Source: Streptomyces griseoluteus
GTDB lineage: Bacteria > Actinomycetota > Actinomycetes > Streptomycetales > Streptomycetaceae
Assembly: GCA_000717735.1 (NCBI GenBank)
Contig: JOBE01000077.1
Span: forward strand, 1-23,044
Direction of reading: 5' to 3'
DNA: 23,044 bases
Positions within the stretch are counted from its first letter, which is position 1. Each line of letters begins with the position of its first letter. Positions 14,392-22,401 of the stretch are shown piece after piece. A model generated the notes under the pieces. It ran no database searches, was not told the DNA's origin, and was given only the letters and a program-made list of their open reading frames with translations. Made by a program: the position numbers and the translations under genes.

Positions 14392-15222
14392 GTGCGGGCC
14401 AGGGGGCGGGAGCGGGTGCCGGTCGTCGTCCAGTCGCGAGGGCGGCGGCGTACGCCTGCCCGTCTGTTGTGGATGGGTGCCGAGGCCGTCGTCACCTGTG
14501 GCGTTGTCCTTCTCCTCCTCGTCGTCCACCAGCTGTGGTGGACCAACCAGGAGGCCCGTGCCGAGGCCCGCGAGCAGGTGCGTGTTCTCGAGCGGGAGTG
14601 GGACATCTCTCCACCCGTTCCTTCACCCGCTTCTCCGTCTGTCCCTCCGTCCGTCCCTCCTTCTGTTTCTCCCTCCGTTTCCTCCTCCGGCTCCTCCCCT
14701 CTCTCTCCTCCCGGCGATGGTTCGGGCGGGCCCGGTGGGGCGGCCGGCGGTGGCGAGTCCCGGCCGTCCTACGGTCCTTCCGCCGGCTTCGCCGTCCTCC
14801 GTATCCCCCGCCTCGGGCTCACCGCCCCCGTCGCCCACGGCGTCTCCAAGCGGTCCGTGCTCGACAGGGGGTACGTCGGCCACTACCCCGGCACCGCCGC
14901 CCCCGGCCGGACCGGGAACTTCGCGCTCGCCGGGCACCGGAACACCCACGGCGAGCCCTTCCGGTACCTCAACCGGCTGGTGAAGGGCGACGAGATCTCC
15001 GTACGGACCAGGGATGCCACGTACACGTATCGCGTCGACCAGATCCTTCCCCGTACCGCTCCCCGTGACGTCGGGGTCATCAGGGCCGTGCCCCGGTCGC
15101 TCGTCAAGCCCTCGTACGGGTACGACGCTCCCGGCGCCTACCTCACCCTCACCACCTGCACCCCGGAGTTCAGCAGCGCCTACCGGCTCGTCGTCTGGGC
15201 GACGCTCGTCCCGGGCCGGTGA
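14392..15222 (+). CDS. Class E sortase
   Basis: A 276-residue membrane-anchored cysteine transpeptidase. An N-terminal cytoplasmic stretch is followed by one membrane segment (about 31-48, VVTCGVVLLLLVVHQL), a short charged helix, a Pro/Ser/Gly-rich linker (73-127) and the sortase domain (130-276). Catalytic residues are His182 in ALAGHRNTHG, Cys256 in LTLTTCTPEF and Arg265 in AYRLVVWATL. Class E sortases attach proteins bearing LAXTG-type signals to the cell wall. No substrate gene is visible nearby. The GTG at 14392 is preceded by AAGG about 7 nt upstream. The linker is coded by a nearly all-pyrimidine stretch. The 3' end overlaps the end of the convergent MFS gene by 43 bp. Confidence 0.93.
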   Translation: MRARGRERVPVVVQSRGRRRTPARLLWMGAEAVVTCGVVLLLLVVHQLWWTNQEARAEAREQVRVLEREWDISPPVPSPASPSVPPSVPPSVSPSVSSSGSSPLSPPGDGSGGPGGAAGGGESRPSYGPSAGFAVLRIPRLGLTAPVAHGVSKRSVLDRGYVGHYPGTAAPGRTGNFALAGHRNTHGEPFRYLNRLVKGDEISVRTRDATYTYRVDQILPRTAPRDVGVIRAVPRSLVKPSYGYDAPGAYLTLTTCTPEFSSAYRLVVWATLVPGR

Positions 15223-16586
15223 CCTCGTGCCAGTACGAGGGTGAGCGCCGCACCGGCCGCCGCCAGGCCCGCCGACACGAGCAGGGCGGTGTCCGGGCCC
15301 GCAGGCCCCAGGGCCAGCGTCAGGGCCACGCCCGCCGAGGATCCGATGTAGCGCGCGGTGTTGTTGGCGCCCGAGCCCATCGCCGCGCGCTCCGGCGGTA
15401 CGGAGTCGACGGCGAGTCGGGGCAGCGCCGCGTTCAGGAGGCCGCTGCCCGCGCCCGCCAGGAGGAGGCCGGGGAGGAGGCGTGGCCAGGGGCCGCCCTC
15501 GATGCTCCCGAGGAGGGCCAGGATTCCTGCCGCCGACAAGGCGAAACCCAGGGTGAGTTGGTACGGGGCCGAGAGCCGGGCCGCCAGTCGGCGGGCCTGG
15601 AGGGCCACCACGAACGCCGTGCCCGACCAGAGCACGAACAGCCACGCCGCCCCCAGCGGTGACATCCCGGCCCCGCTCTGGAGCAGCGCGGGCACCACAC
15701 TGAACAGGCCGATTACCGCCAGGCCCGTGAACAGCGCCCCCAGGACCGACGCCAGGAACGCGGGCCTCCGCAGCAACGCCAGGTCGACCATCGGCGTACG
15801 GCTCCGGTGTTCCACTGCCGCGAACGCCGCCGTGAGGGCCGCGGAGGCCAGGAGCAGCAGGCCCACCTCGGGGCGCAGCCAGCCGTCCCTGCCCAGGGTG
15901 AGTGCGGTGAGCAGTGCCGCCAGGGCCAGGCCGAGGGTGGTCGCGCCCGCGATGTCGGGGCGGCGGCCCTGCCGATGGGGTTCCGGCCTGTCGTACGGCA
16001 GCCTCCGCGCGCCGATCGCCGCCGTCGCCAGTGCCGCCGCGCCCAGCACCCCGTACGCGAGCCGCCAGTCCGCCAGGCTCAGCGCGCCCGCGAGCAGGGG
16101 GCCGAGGGCGATGCCGCCGCTGACGGACGCGCCCCAGATCCCCGTCGCCCTGATCCGGTCCCGGCCCGCCGGGTACGCGTGGGCGAGCAGGCCCAGGCTG
16201 CCCGCGAGGAGCGCCGCGCTCGCCGCGCCCTGCGCGACACGGGCGAGGGTGAAGGTGAGCGTGGAGCCGGCGAGGGCGCCGAGGGCGGTGGTGAGGCCGA
16301 GGGCGAGGGTGCCGAGGAGGAAGACCCGGCGGCGCCCGTGCGCGTCGGCGAGGCTGCCGGCCACCAGGAGGAGGACGGCGAGGCCGAGCGGGGTTCCGTT
16401 GAGGAGCCAGGCCTGGGCGGAGGCGGGGGTCCCGAACGCGACGGCCATGTCGGGGAGCGTGAGCATCGGGGCCGTGTAGTTCATCAGCGCGACGGCGGTG
16501 GCCGTGGCGGTGACGGCCAGGGTGGCCCGGCCGCCGGCGCCGTGGGGCGGGGCGGAGGCGTGGGCGGCGGGCGCGAGCTGGGGCAC
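15180..16586 (-). CDS. MFS drug exporter, DHA2/EmrB-like
   Basis: A 468-residue major facilitator with about 14 predicted membrane helices. Seen are an N-terminal TAPMLTLPDMAVAFG segment, the loop GSLADAHGRRRVFLLG (motif A type), RVAQGAASAALLAGSLGLL and GASVSGGIALGPLLAGALS (motif C type, typical of antiporters). The latter suggests proton-driven efflux of a drug or metabolite. The GTG at 16586 is preferred because GGAGG lies about 8 nt upstream; the GTG at 16601 is an alternative that adds 5 residues. The gene is divergent from an HxlR-type regulator, with an operator-like palindrome between them, so it is probably that regulator's target. The C-terminus overlaps the convergent sortase gene. 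Confidence 0.9.
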   Translation of the reverse strand: MPQLAPAAHASAPPHGAGGRATLAVTATATAVALMNYTAPMLTLPDMAVAFGTPASAQAWLLNGTPLGLAVLLLVAGSLADAHGRRRVFLLGTLALGLTTALGALAGSTLTFTLARVAQGAASAALLAGSLGLLAHAYPAGRDRIRATGIWGASVSGGIALGPLLAGALSLADWRLAYGVLGAAALATAAIGARRLPYDRPEPHRQGRRPDIAGATTLGLALAALLTALTLGRDGWLRPEVGLLLLASAALTAAFAAVEHRSRTPMVDLALLRRPAFLASVLGALFTGLAVIGLFSVVPALLQSGAGMSPLGAAWLFVLWSGTAFVVALQARRLAARLSAPYQLTLGFALSAAGILALLGSIEGGPWPRLLPGLLLAGAGSGLLNAALPRLAVDSVPPERAAMGSGANNTARYIGSSAGVALTLALGPAGPDTALLVSAGLAAAGAALTLVLARGHRPGTSVAQTTSR

Positions 16587-16648
16587 GGCGGGGACCTCCA
16601 CCTGTAAGGGGCTTGGCTGCGCAGGTTACGCTCAAGCTAGCAGGGTCA

Positions 16649-16663
16649 GTTCATTCAATGAAC
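16649..16663. promoter_or_regulatory. Perfect 15-bp palindrome, candidate HxlR operator
   Basis: GTTCATT-C-AATGAAC is a perfect 7+1+7 inverted repeat in the gap between the divergent MFS and HxlR genes. It starts about 60 bp upstream of the MFS start and ends 22 bp before the HxlR start. Spaced half-sites of this kind suit a dimeric winged-helix HxlR protein, so binding by the neighbouring regulator is likely but inferred. Confidence 0.65.
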
Positions 16664-16684
16664 CTTCGCGGTACGATGGTTCCC

Positions 16685-17227
16685 ATGGCTCTCGGCAAGG
16701 ACTACGCCCACCAGCAGTGCTCCATCGCCCGCGCCCTCGAAGTCGTCGGCGAGCGCTGGACCCTGCTCGTCGTCCGCGACGCCTTCTACGGCGTCCGCCG
16801 CTACAACGACTTCCTCACCCACCTCGGCGCCCCCCGCGCCGTCCTCGCCGCCCGCCTCCAGGCCCTCGTCGAGGCCGGCGTCCTCGACCGGCGGCGCTAC
16901 CAGGAGTCGCCGCCGCGCGACGAGTACGTGCTCACCGCACGCGGGCTCGCCCTCTGGCCGGTGCTGCGCGCGCTCGGCGCGTGGGGGCGGGACGAGGTTC
17001 CCGGAGCCGTACCGGTACGCCACTTCCACCACGCCGACTGCGGCACCGAACTCGGCCCGTACGGCGAGTGCCCGGCCTGCCGCGTCCCCGTGCCGCCCGG
17101 CGACGTCGAGATGCGCCCCGGCGCCGGGCTCGACCCGGATCCCGGCGATCCGGTCGGCCGCGCGCTCCTCGGGACCCGCCGGCTCCTCGTTCCCCTCCCA
17201 CACGGCCCGGAGGGCGGGAACTCCTGA
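16685..17227 (+). CDS. HxlR-family winged-helix transcription regulator
   Basis: A 180-residue regulator. The HxlR domain (about 1-110) is clear: DYAHQQCSIARALEVVGERW, TLLVVRDAFYGVRRYNDF, LGAPRAVLAARLQALVEAGV and the wing ending DEYVLTARGLALWPVLRAL. The C-terminal extension contains HFHHADCGTELGPYGECPAC, a His/Cys cluster (two Cys pairs) that could bind a metal or act as a redox switch. The ATG at 16685 gives the family-typical MALGKDY start; the ATG at 16676 is possible. A palindrome lies just upstream, and the divergent MFS exporter is the likely target. Confidence 0.9.
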   Translation: MALGKDYAHQQCSIARALEVVGERWTLLVVRDAFYGVRRYNDFLTHLGAPRAVLAARLQALVEAGVLDRRRYQESPPRDEYVLTARGLALWPVLRALGAWGRDEVPGAVPVRHFHHADCGTELGPYGECPACRVPVPPGDVEMRPGAGLDPDPGDPVGRALLGTRRLLVPLPHGPEGGNS

Positions 17228-17289
17228 AGGAGCCCGTGCGTCATCTCGGTGAGAGGTCGCGCGACACACGACGACGAGGAGGTGGCGGG

Positions 17290-17601
17290 ATGACGATCAG
17301 GGCACTGGTCCTGCGCGTGCTCGCGCCACTGTTCTTCCTCCTCGCCCTCGCCGATCTGCTCCTCTCCGACGGCGGCGGTGTCGTCTCCGGTGGCGTCTCC
17401 GGCGCCGTCGCCCTCGCCGCGACCACCGTCGTCCGCGCCCTGCTCGGAGCCCGTACGGCCCCGGCCGTGCCGCCCACCGCCGTCCGTACCGCCATCCGCG
17501 ACCGCGAGCGCCGCACCGCGTTCCTGCCCCAGCGCGACCCCGACGCCGCAGGGCGTCGCAGACCCCGCGCTCCCGGCCGTCCCCTCCTGACGGCCGTGTA
17601 G
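17290..17601 (+). CDS. DUF6412-like small membrane protein
   Basis: A 103-residue protein with two hydrophobic N-terminal segments (about 3-25 and 30-52) and a basic C-terminal tail containing RTAIRDRERRTAFLPQRDPD. The motif and the position directly before a short YidC gene fit the Streptomyces DUF6412 family as I recall it. A strong GGAGG lies upstream of ATG 17290. The position suggests a partner role with the insertase; its biochemical role is unknown. Confidence 0.8.
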   Translation: MTIRALVLRVLAPLFFLLALADLLLSDGGGVVSGGVSGAVALAATTVVRALLGARTAPAVPPTAVRTAIRDRERRTAFLPQRDPDAAGRRRPRAPGRPLLTAV

Positions 17602-17645
17602 GGAGCCCCCGCACCACCGGTCCGGACCGCCACACGTCCCGACCG

Positions 17646-17682
17646 CATCGCACCGGACCAGCACCCATCGCACCGGACCAGC
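17646..17682. repeat. Tandem 17-bp direct repeat, 20-bp period
   Basis: CATCGCACCGGACCAGC occurs at 17646-17662 and again, exact, at 17666-17682, separated by ACC. It lies in the 159-bp gap between the DUF6412-like and YidC-like genes. Period-20 copies fall on nearly the same helix face, so this may be a protein-binding site upstream of the YidC-like gene. A small palindrome GGTCCGGACC lies just before it. Confidence 0.6.
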
Positions 17683-17760
17683 TCCCGCGCGGATCCGTCA
17701 TGCCGAGACCCGAATCTCTTCCGGTTTCCCCGGCACGACGAGAACCCACGGAGGGCTCCC

Positions 17761-18504
17761 TTGTCCGATCTCCTGTCCGACCTCCTGTCCGCCTTCGCCT
17801 CCCTCGTCGAGCGGCTCGCCGACCTGCTCCAGCCGCTCTTCGCCACCACCGCCACGGCTGCCGCGATCGTCCTCTGCACGATGCTCGTGCGGCTCGCGAT
17901 CCACCCGCTGTCCCGGGCCTCGGCCCGTGGCCAGAAGGCCCGCACCCGGATCGCGCCGCAGATCGCCGCGCTCCGCAAGAAGCACGCCAAGAACCCCGAG
18001 CGGTTCAGGAAGGAGCTCACCGCACTGCACGCGCGGGAGAAGGTCTCTCCCCTCGCCGGGATCCTGCCCAGCCTCCTCCAGGCGCCCGCGTTCCTCCTCA
18101 TGTACCACCTGTTCGCCGGCGACCGGATGGCCGGGCACACCCTCTTCGCCGCCCCGCTCGGCGACCACTGGGCCGACGCCCTCGCGCACGGCGGTGTCCT
18201 CGGCCCGGCCGGGCAGGTCTACCTGGTCCTCTTCGCGGTCGTCACCGGGGTGGCCGCCTTCACCTACCGCCGTACGAAGCGGCAGCTCGCCGCCCAGCCC
18301 CTCGACCTGGGGCAGTCCACCCCGGGCGCCGGAGCCATCACCAAGGTCATGCCGCTGCTCTCCTTCGCCACCCTGATCACGGTCGCCGTCGTCCCGCTCG
18401 CCGCCGCCCTCTACGTGGTCACGAGCACCACCTGGTCCGCCGTCGAACGGGCCCTCCTCTTCCGCGAGGAGGCGGAGGCCAAGCCGCTTGCTACTCGCGC
18501 GTAA
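17761..18504 (+). CDS. YidC/Oxa1-family membrane protein insertase
   Basis: A 247-residue short YidC homologue that helps insert and fold membrane proteins. The conserved Arg in the first core helix is present (TMLVRLAIHPLS, Arg44). It is followed by the cytoplasmic charged hairpin (RASARGQKARTRIAPQIAAL to LHAREKVSPLAGILPSLLQ), then membrane segments near 103-119, 150-168 and 196-222. It lacks the long C-terminal basic tail of the main YidC, so it is probably a second, accessory paralogue. The start is TTG 17761, supported by GGAGGG 6 nt upstream. It is probably co-transcribed with the preceding small membrane protein. Confidence 0.88.
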   Translation: MSDLLSDLLSAFASLVERLADLLQPLFATTATAAAIVLCTMLVRLAIHPLSRASARGQKARTRIAPQIAALRKKHAKNPERFRKELTALHAREKVSPLAGILPSLLQAPAFLLMYHLFAGDRMAGHTLFAAPLGDHWADALAHGGVLGPAGQVYLVLFAVVTGVAAFTYRRTKRQLAAQPLDLGQSTPGAGAITKVMPLLSFATLITVAVVPLAAALYVVTSTTWSAVERALLFREEAEAKPLATRA

Positions 18505-18549
18505 GGGTCCAGGGTGTGAACGGGGTCTTGCAGAGTGACCCGTTGTCTT

Positions 18550-18588
18550 GGAGGATCGGCCAATCCTCCGATGGCCGCACTCCATCGG
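18550..18588. terminator. Two adjacent stem-loops between YidC-like and FAH genes
   Basis: GGAGGAT (18550-18556) pairs with ATCCTCC (18563-18569) around a 6-nt loop. CCGATGG (18568-18574) pairs with CCATCGG (18582-18588) around a 7-nt loop. The two stems share 2 nt. There is no T-tract. They could end the YidC-like transcript or form a structured leader of the FAH gene 54 bp downstream. Confidence 0.45.
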
Positions 18589-18641
18589 CCGGGGTACCTC
18601 AGGGCCTTTCCCGGGCCCGCCTCGACCACAGGGAGAAGTCC

Positions 18642-19499
18642 ATGAAGCTGCTGCGTGTCGGCCCGCCGGGGGCCGAGCGTCCCGCCCTGCTCGACCGGGA
18701 CGGGGTCCTTCGCGACCTGTCCGCCCTTGTCGACGACATCGACGGCAGTCTGCTCGCCGACGCCTCCGCCCTCGACCGGATCCGGGGTGCCGCCGGCGCC
18801 GGCGTGCTGCCCGCGCTCGACGCCACCGGGCTGCGCGTCGGCCCGCCCGTCGGCCGGATCGGCAAGGTCGTGTGCATCGGGCTGAACTACCACGGGCACG
18901 CCGCCGAGACGGGCCAGGCCGCCCCCGCCGAGCCCGTCGTCTTCCTGAAGGCCTCCGACACCGTCGTCGGCCCCGACGACACCGTGCTCGTACCGCGCGG
19001 CTCGGTGAAGACCGACTGGGAGGTGGAGCTCGCCATCGTCATCGGGCGCACCGCCCGCTACCTGGAGACCGACGAGGAGGCCCTCGCGCACGTCGCCGGG
19101 TACGCCGTCGCCCACGACGTCTCCGAGCGCGAGTTCCAGATCGAGCGCGGCGGCACCTGGGACAAGGGCAAGAACTGCGAGACCTTCAACCCGTTCGGGC
19201 CCTGGCTGGTCACCGCCGACGAGGTGCCCGACCCGCAGGCGCTCGGCCTCCGGCTCTGGGTCAACGGCGAGCTCAAGCAGGACGGTCACACCTCCGACCA
19301 GATCTTCCCGGTCGCGGAGGTCGTCCGGTACGTCAGCCGGTTCATGACCCTCTACCCGGGCGACGTCATCAACACCGGCACGCCCGCCGGTGTCGCCATG
19401 GGGCAGCCCGAGCCCAAGCCGTACCTGCGCCCCGGTGACGTCGTCGAGCTGGAGATCGACGGCCTCGGCCGGCAGCGCCAGGAGCTGAAGGGCGCCTGA
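18642..19499 (+). CDS. Fumarylacetoacetate hydrolase family protein
   Basis: A 285-residue FAH-family enzyme. These metal-dependent proteins hydrolyse or decarboxylate 2-oxo acids from aromatic or sugar-acid breakdown. Visible features: IGKVVCIGLNYHGHAAE (73-89), VVFLKASDTVVG, the metal-binding TDWEVELAIVIGR (E127, E129 with D159 in AHDVSEREFQ), DKGKNCETFNPFGPW (174-188) and NTGTPAGVAMG near the C-terminus. The arrangement resembles 2-hydroxyhepta-2,4-diene-1,7-dioate isomerase-type or ureidoglycolate-lyase-like members, but the substrate cannot be assigned. The ATG at 18642 follows GGGAGAAG. It stands alone downstream of two hairpins. Confidence 0.9.
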   Translation: MKLLRVGPPGAERPALLDRDGVLRDLSALVDDIDGSLLADASALDRIRGAAGAGVLPALDATGLRVGPPVGRIGKVVCIGLNYHGHAAETGQAAPAEPVVFLKASDTVVGPDDTVLVPRGSVKTDWEVELAIVIGRTARYLETDEEALAHVAGYAVAHDVSEREFQIERGGTWDKGKNCETFNPFGPWLVTADEVPDPQALGLRLWVNGELKQDGHTSDQIFPVAEVVRYVSRFMTLYPGDVINTGTPAGVAMGQPEPKPYLRPGDVVELEIDGLGRQRQELKGA

Positions 19500-19537
19500 C
19501 CCTCCGCCCCCCCTGCACGGCGGCGCGCTCCTGGCCC

Positions 19538-20020
19538 TCAGCCGGCGGCGGAGGCGTACGAGCTGAGCAGGCGTTCCAGCGCCTCGACGACCATGGCGTG
19601 ATCCTCGGCCTGCGGCAGTCCCGAGACCGTGACCGAGCCGATCACTCCCACGCCCTCGACCGCGACCGGGAACGAGCCGCCGTGTGCGGCGTACCGGTCG
19701 GGGTCGAGGCGCGAGGACGCCTCGAAGGTCGTCCCCTTGGCGCGGAACCGGGCGCCGACCAGGAACGAGCTGACGCCGTACCGCTCGACGACCCGCCGCT
19801 TGCGGTCGATCCAGGCGTCGTTGTCCGCGCTCGACCCGGGCAGCGCGCAGTGGAAGAGCTGCTGCGGGCCGCGCCGGATGTCGATCGCGACCGGGGCCTC
19901 GCGCTCGCGCGCCATGCCGACGAGCAGGGTGCCGAGCGCCCACGCGTCCTCGTACGTGAACCGGGGGAGGACCAGACGTGCTTCCTGGGCCTCGATGGCG
20001 GCGACCTCCGGGCTGCTCAC
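19538..20020 (-). CDS. UPF0303/HbpS-like (GlcG-type) protein
   Basis: A 160-residue protein of the GlcG/HbpS-like superfamily, usually annotated as a heme-degrading domain or UPF0303 protein. Typical segments are DAWALGTLLVGMAREREAPV, VAIDIRRGPQQLFHCALPGS, DNDAWIDRKRRVVERYG and FPVAVEGVGVIGSVTVSGLP. The GTG start at 20020 overlaps the upstream oxidoreductase stop (GTGA), so translation is coupled. The longer upstream open frame is low-complexity and overlaps the neighbour. Heme binding is a family annotation and was not verified here. Confidence 0.85.
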   Translation of the reverse strand: MSSPEVAAIEAQEARLVLPRFTYEDAWALGTLLVGMAREREAPVAIDIRRGPQQLFHCALPGSSADNDAWIDRKRRVVERYGVSSFLVGARFRAKGTTFEASSRLDPDRYAAHGGSFPVAVEGVGVIGSVTVSGLPQAEDHAMVVEALERLLSSYASAAG

Positions 20021-21123
20021 AGCGTCACCGTGACGTGCTCGCGGGCCGACCGCTTCGCCGCCTCCAGGACGTCGAGCGCGGCGGCGGCCTCGTGCGCCGT
20101 CACCGGGTTCTCGCCGGTGCCGCGCAGGGCGGCGGCGACGGCCGCGTAGTACGCCGGGTAGTCGCCGGGCAGCGACTCGACCGGGGTCCCGCCGCCGGTC
20201 AGCGGCGACTCGCCGGCGCCGAGCCGGCCCCACAGCTCCTCCGGTTCCGTGCCCCAGACCGCGCCGGGTGCGGGCCGCAGGCCTTCACGCAGGGCCGCCT
20301 CCTGCGGGTCGAGCCCGTACTTCACGAAGCCGGCGCGCTGCCCGAGCACCCGGAAGCGGGGGCCGAGCTGGGCGGTCGTGGCGCTCACGTACAGATGGGA
20401 ACGGACGCCGTTCGCGTGGGTGAGCGCGAGGAAGGTGTCGTCGTCCGCGGCCGCGCCCGGCCGGCGCACGTCCGACTCGGCGTACACCGAGACCACCGGG
20501 CCGAAGAGGACGAGCGCCTGGTCGACGACGTGGCTGCCGAGGTCGTAGAGGAGCCCGCCGATCTCCTCGGCCGCGCCGGACTCGCGCCAGCCGCCCTTGG
20601 GCATCGGGCGCCACCGCTCGAAGCGGGACTCGAAGCGCTGGACCTCGCCGAGCGCGTCCTCGTCGAGGAGGCGGCGGAGGGTGCGGAAGTCGTTGTCCCA
20701 GCGGCGGTTCTGGAAGACGGAGAGCAGCAGGCCGCGCTCCTCGGCGAGGGCGGCGAGGGCGCGGGCCTCGGCGGCGGTCCCGGCCAGCGGCTTGTCGACG
20801 ACGACCGGGAGGCCGGCCTCCAGGGCGGCCGTGGCGAGGGCCACGTGCGTCTTGTTGGGGGAGGCGATGACGATCAGGTCGAGCCCGTCCGGCCCGTCCG
20901 GCCCGTCCGTCCCGCCCTCCCACAGCTCCTCCGCGGTCGCGACGACCCGGACCCCGGGGTGGGCGGCGCGGGCCTCGGCGGCCCGCTCGGGGTTGCCGGT
21001 GGTGACGGCGGCCAGGACCAGGTCCTCGGAGGCGGCGATCAGCGGGGCGTGGAAGACGGAGCCCGCGAGGCCGTAGCCGACGAGTCCGACGCGGAGGGGG
21101 GTGCGGGAGTCGGTGCCAGTCAT
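20017..21123 (-). CDS. Gfo/Idh/MocA-family NAD(P)-dependent oxidoreductase
   Basis: A 368-residue oxidoreductase. The Rossmann motif is VGLVGYGLAGSVFHAPLI (12-29), followed by VVDKPLAGTAAEA (the EKP-type catalytic Lys as DKP), FQNRRWDNDFRTLRRLL and GGLLYDLGSHVVDQALVLFG with the conserved His. The family oxidises or reduces sugars, inositols or related polyols; the exact substrate is unknown. The ATG at 21123 is favoured; the GTG at 21132 is possible. It is divergent from a ROK-type regulator gene, which suggests sugar-linked regulation, and it is translationally coupled to the UPF0303-like gene. Confidence 0.92.
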   Translation of the reverse strand: MTGTDSRTPLRVGLVGYGLAGSVFHAPLIAASEDLVLAAVTTGNPERAAEARAAHPGVRVVATAEELWEGGTDGPDGPDGLDLIVIASPNKTHVALATAALEAGLPVVVDKPLAGTAAEARALAALAEERGLLLSVFQNRRWDNDFRTLRRLLDEDALGEVQRFESRFERWRPMPKGGWRESGAAEEIGGLLYDLGSHVVDQALVLFGPVVSVYAESDVRRPGAAADDDTFLALTHANGVRSHLYVSATTAQLGPRFRVLGQRAGFVKYGLDPQEAALREGLRPAPGAVWGTEPEELWGRLGAGESPLTGGGTPVESLPGDYPAYYAAVAAALRGTGENPVTAHEAAAALDVLEAAKRSAREHVTVTL

Positions 21124-21136
21124 GCCGACCACTTAA

Positions 21137-21149
21137 GCAACGGGGTTGC
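21137..21149. promoter_or_regulatory. Short palindrome between Gfo/Idh and ROK genes
   Basis: GCAAC (21137-21141) and GTTGC (21145-21149) are exact inverted arms around GGG, in the 56-bp gap between divergent starts. The site is close enough to both genes to be an operator for the ROK-type regulator, but a 5-bp arm length is weak evidence. Confidence 0.35.
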
Positions 21150-21179
21150 CAAAGTGCAAGCGGCGGCGACAATGGGCAG

Positions 21180-22277
21180 GTGACGAGGGATCTGGGTGGA
21201 GTGAACAAGCCGACGCCGGCACCGGAGGCGGTACCGGTACCGGCGGCGCGCAGTCGCGGCGCGGCGCTCGTGCTCGACCTGCTGCGCACGGCGGGCGAGC
21301 CGGGCATCAGCCGGCTGGAGCTGGCCGAGCGGACGGGGCTCACCCCGCAGGCCGTCAGCAAGATCACCGCGCGGCTCCGGACGGAGGGCCTCGCCACGGA
21401 GGCCGGGCACCGCGCCTCGACCGGCGGCAAGCCCCGCACGGTCCTGCGGCTCGTCCCCTCCGCCGGGTACGCCGTCGGCGTCCACCTCGACCGCGACGAG
21501 CTGACGACGCTCCTCGCCGACCTCGCGGGCGCGGTCGTGGCCCTGCGCCGCCGCCCCCTGGACCTGGGGGAGGGGGCGGGGCCCGTTCTGGACGCGGTGA
21601 CGGAGGAGGTGCGGGCGCTACTCGGCGGCCCGCCCGACGCGCGTGCCGTCCTCGGCGTCGGGGTCGCCATGCCGGGCCCCCTGGACCACCGGGCGGGTGT
21701 ACCGGGCCGGGTGACCGGCTTCCCCGAGTGGGAGGGGCATCCCGTACGCGAGGAGCTGGCCGGGCGCCTCGGGCTGCCCGTCGTTTTGGACAAGGACACC
21801 AACGCGGCCGCCCTCGGCCTCGCCATCAGGCCCGCCGCCCCCGGCTCCTTCGCCTACGTCCACCTCGGTACGGGGCTCGGCGCGGGCCTCGTCCTCGGCG
21901 GGGCGCCGCTGCGCGGGGACAGGACGGGGGCCGGCGAACTCGGGCACCAGACCGTGCAGCTCGACGGGCCCCCGTGCGGCTGCGGCGGGCGCGGCTGTCT
22001 GGAGGTCCTGTGCCTGGAGGCGGTCGGGCGCGGCGAACTCGCAGAGGCTGCGCGCATCCTCGGCGCGGGCGCGGCCAACGTCGTACGGCTCCTCGACATC
22101 GACCAGGTCCTCCTGGGCGGCCGTGTGGTGCTGGCGGCGCCGGGGGTGTTCGCGGACGGGGTACGGGAGGTCCTGGCGGGGCTCGGCCTGACGGCCCCGG
22201 TGGGCGTCGCGGCGGAGCCGGACGCGGTGGCCGAGGGGGCTGCCTGGCTCATCCTCGGTCCGATCTTCGGAAAATAG
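21180..22277 (+). CDS. ROK-family transcriptional regulator
   Basis: A 365-residue protein. The winged HTH (about 26-80) includes [20 protein letters not shown] and [19 protein letters not shown]. The ROK domain follows, with [40 protein letters not shown] and the zinc-binding [20 protein letters not shown] then GCLE. The N-terminal phosphate-binding DxGxT motif is replaced ([17 protein letters not shown]), so sugar kinase activity is unlikely and a sugar-responsive repressor role is favoured. The segment after GCLE is short compared with many ROK proteins. The GTG at 21180 was used; the GTG at 21201 is an alternative. It faces the Gfo/Idh gene and probably controls it. Confidence 0.88.
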   Translation: MTRDLGGVNKPTPAPEAVPVPAARSRGAALVLDLLRTAGEPGISRLELAERTGLTPQAVSKITARLRTEGLATEAGHRASTGGKPRTVLRLVPSAGYAVGVHLDRDELTTLLADLAGAVVALRRRPLDLGEGAGPVLDAVTEEVRALLGGPPDARAVLGVGVAMPGPLDHRAGVPGRVTGFPEWEGHPVREELAGRLGLPVVLDKDTNAAALGLAIRPAAPGSFAYVHLGTGLGAGLVLGGAPLRGDRTGAGELGHQTVQLDGPPCGCGGRGCLEVLCLEAVGRGELAEAARILGAGAANVVRLLDIDQVLLGGRVVLAAPGVFADGVREVLAGLGLTAPVGVAAEPDAVAEGAAWLILGPIFGK

Positions 22278-22401
22278 GCTGATCGGGCGGATTGGGCGGA
22301 CCGTCCGGGCGCGCGGGCGGTGTCGCTGCCCGGCCCGTCCCCCCGGGCATGGCAGGGTCGCGGCCGACCCGTACGTCGGCGAGCAGCAAAGGCCAAGGCC
22401 C

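Noticed and set aside
14623..16635. Long minus-strand open frame (670 codons) across the sortase and MFS region
   Set aside because: Low-complexity shadow of the MFS gene, running antisense through the sortase.
20285..21826. 513-codon minus-strand frame over the Gfo/Idh and ROK genes
   Set aside because: Overlaps two well-supported genes in other frames and its composition is Arg/Pro/Ala-rich.
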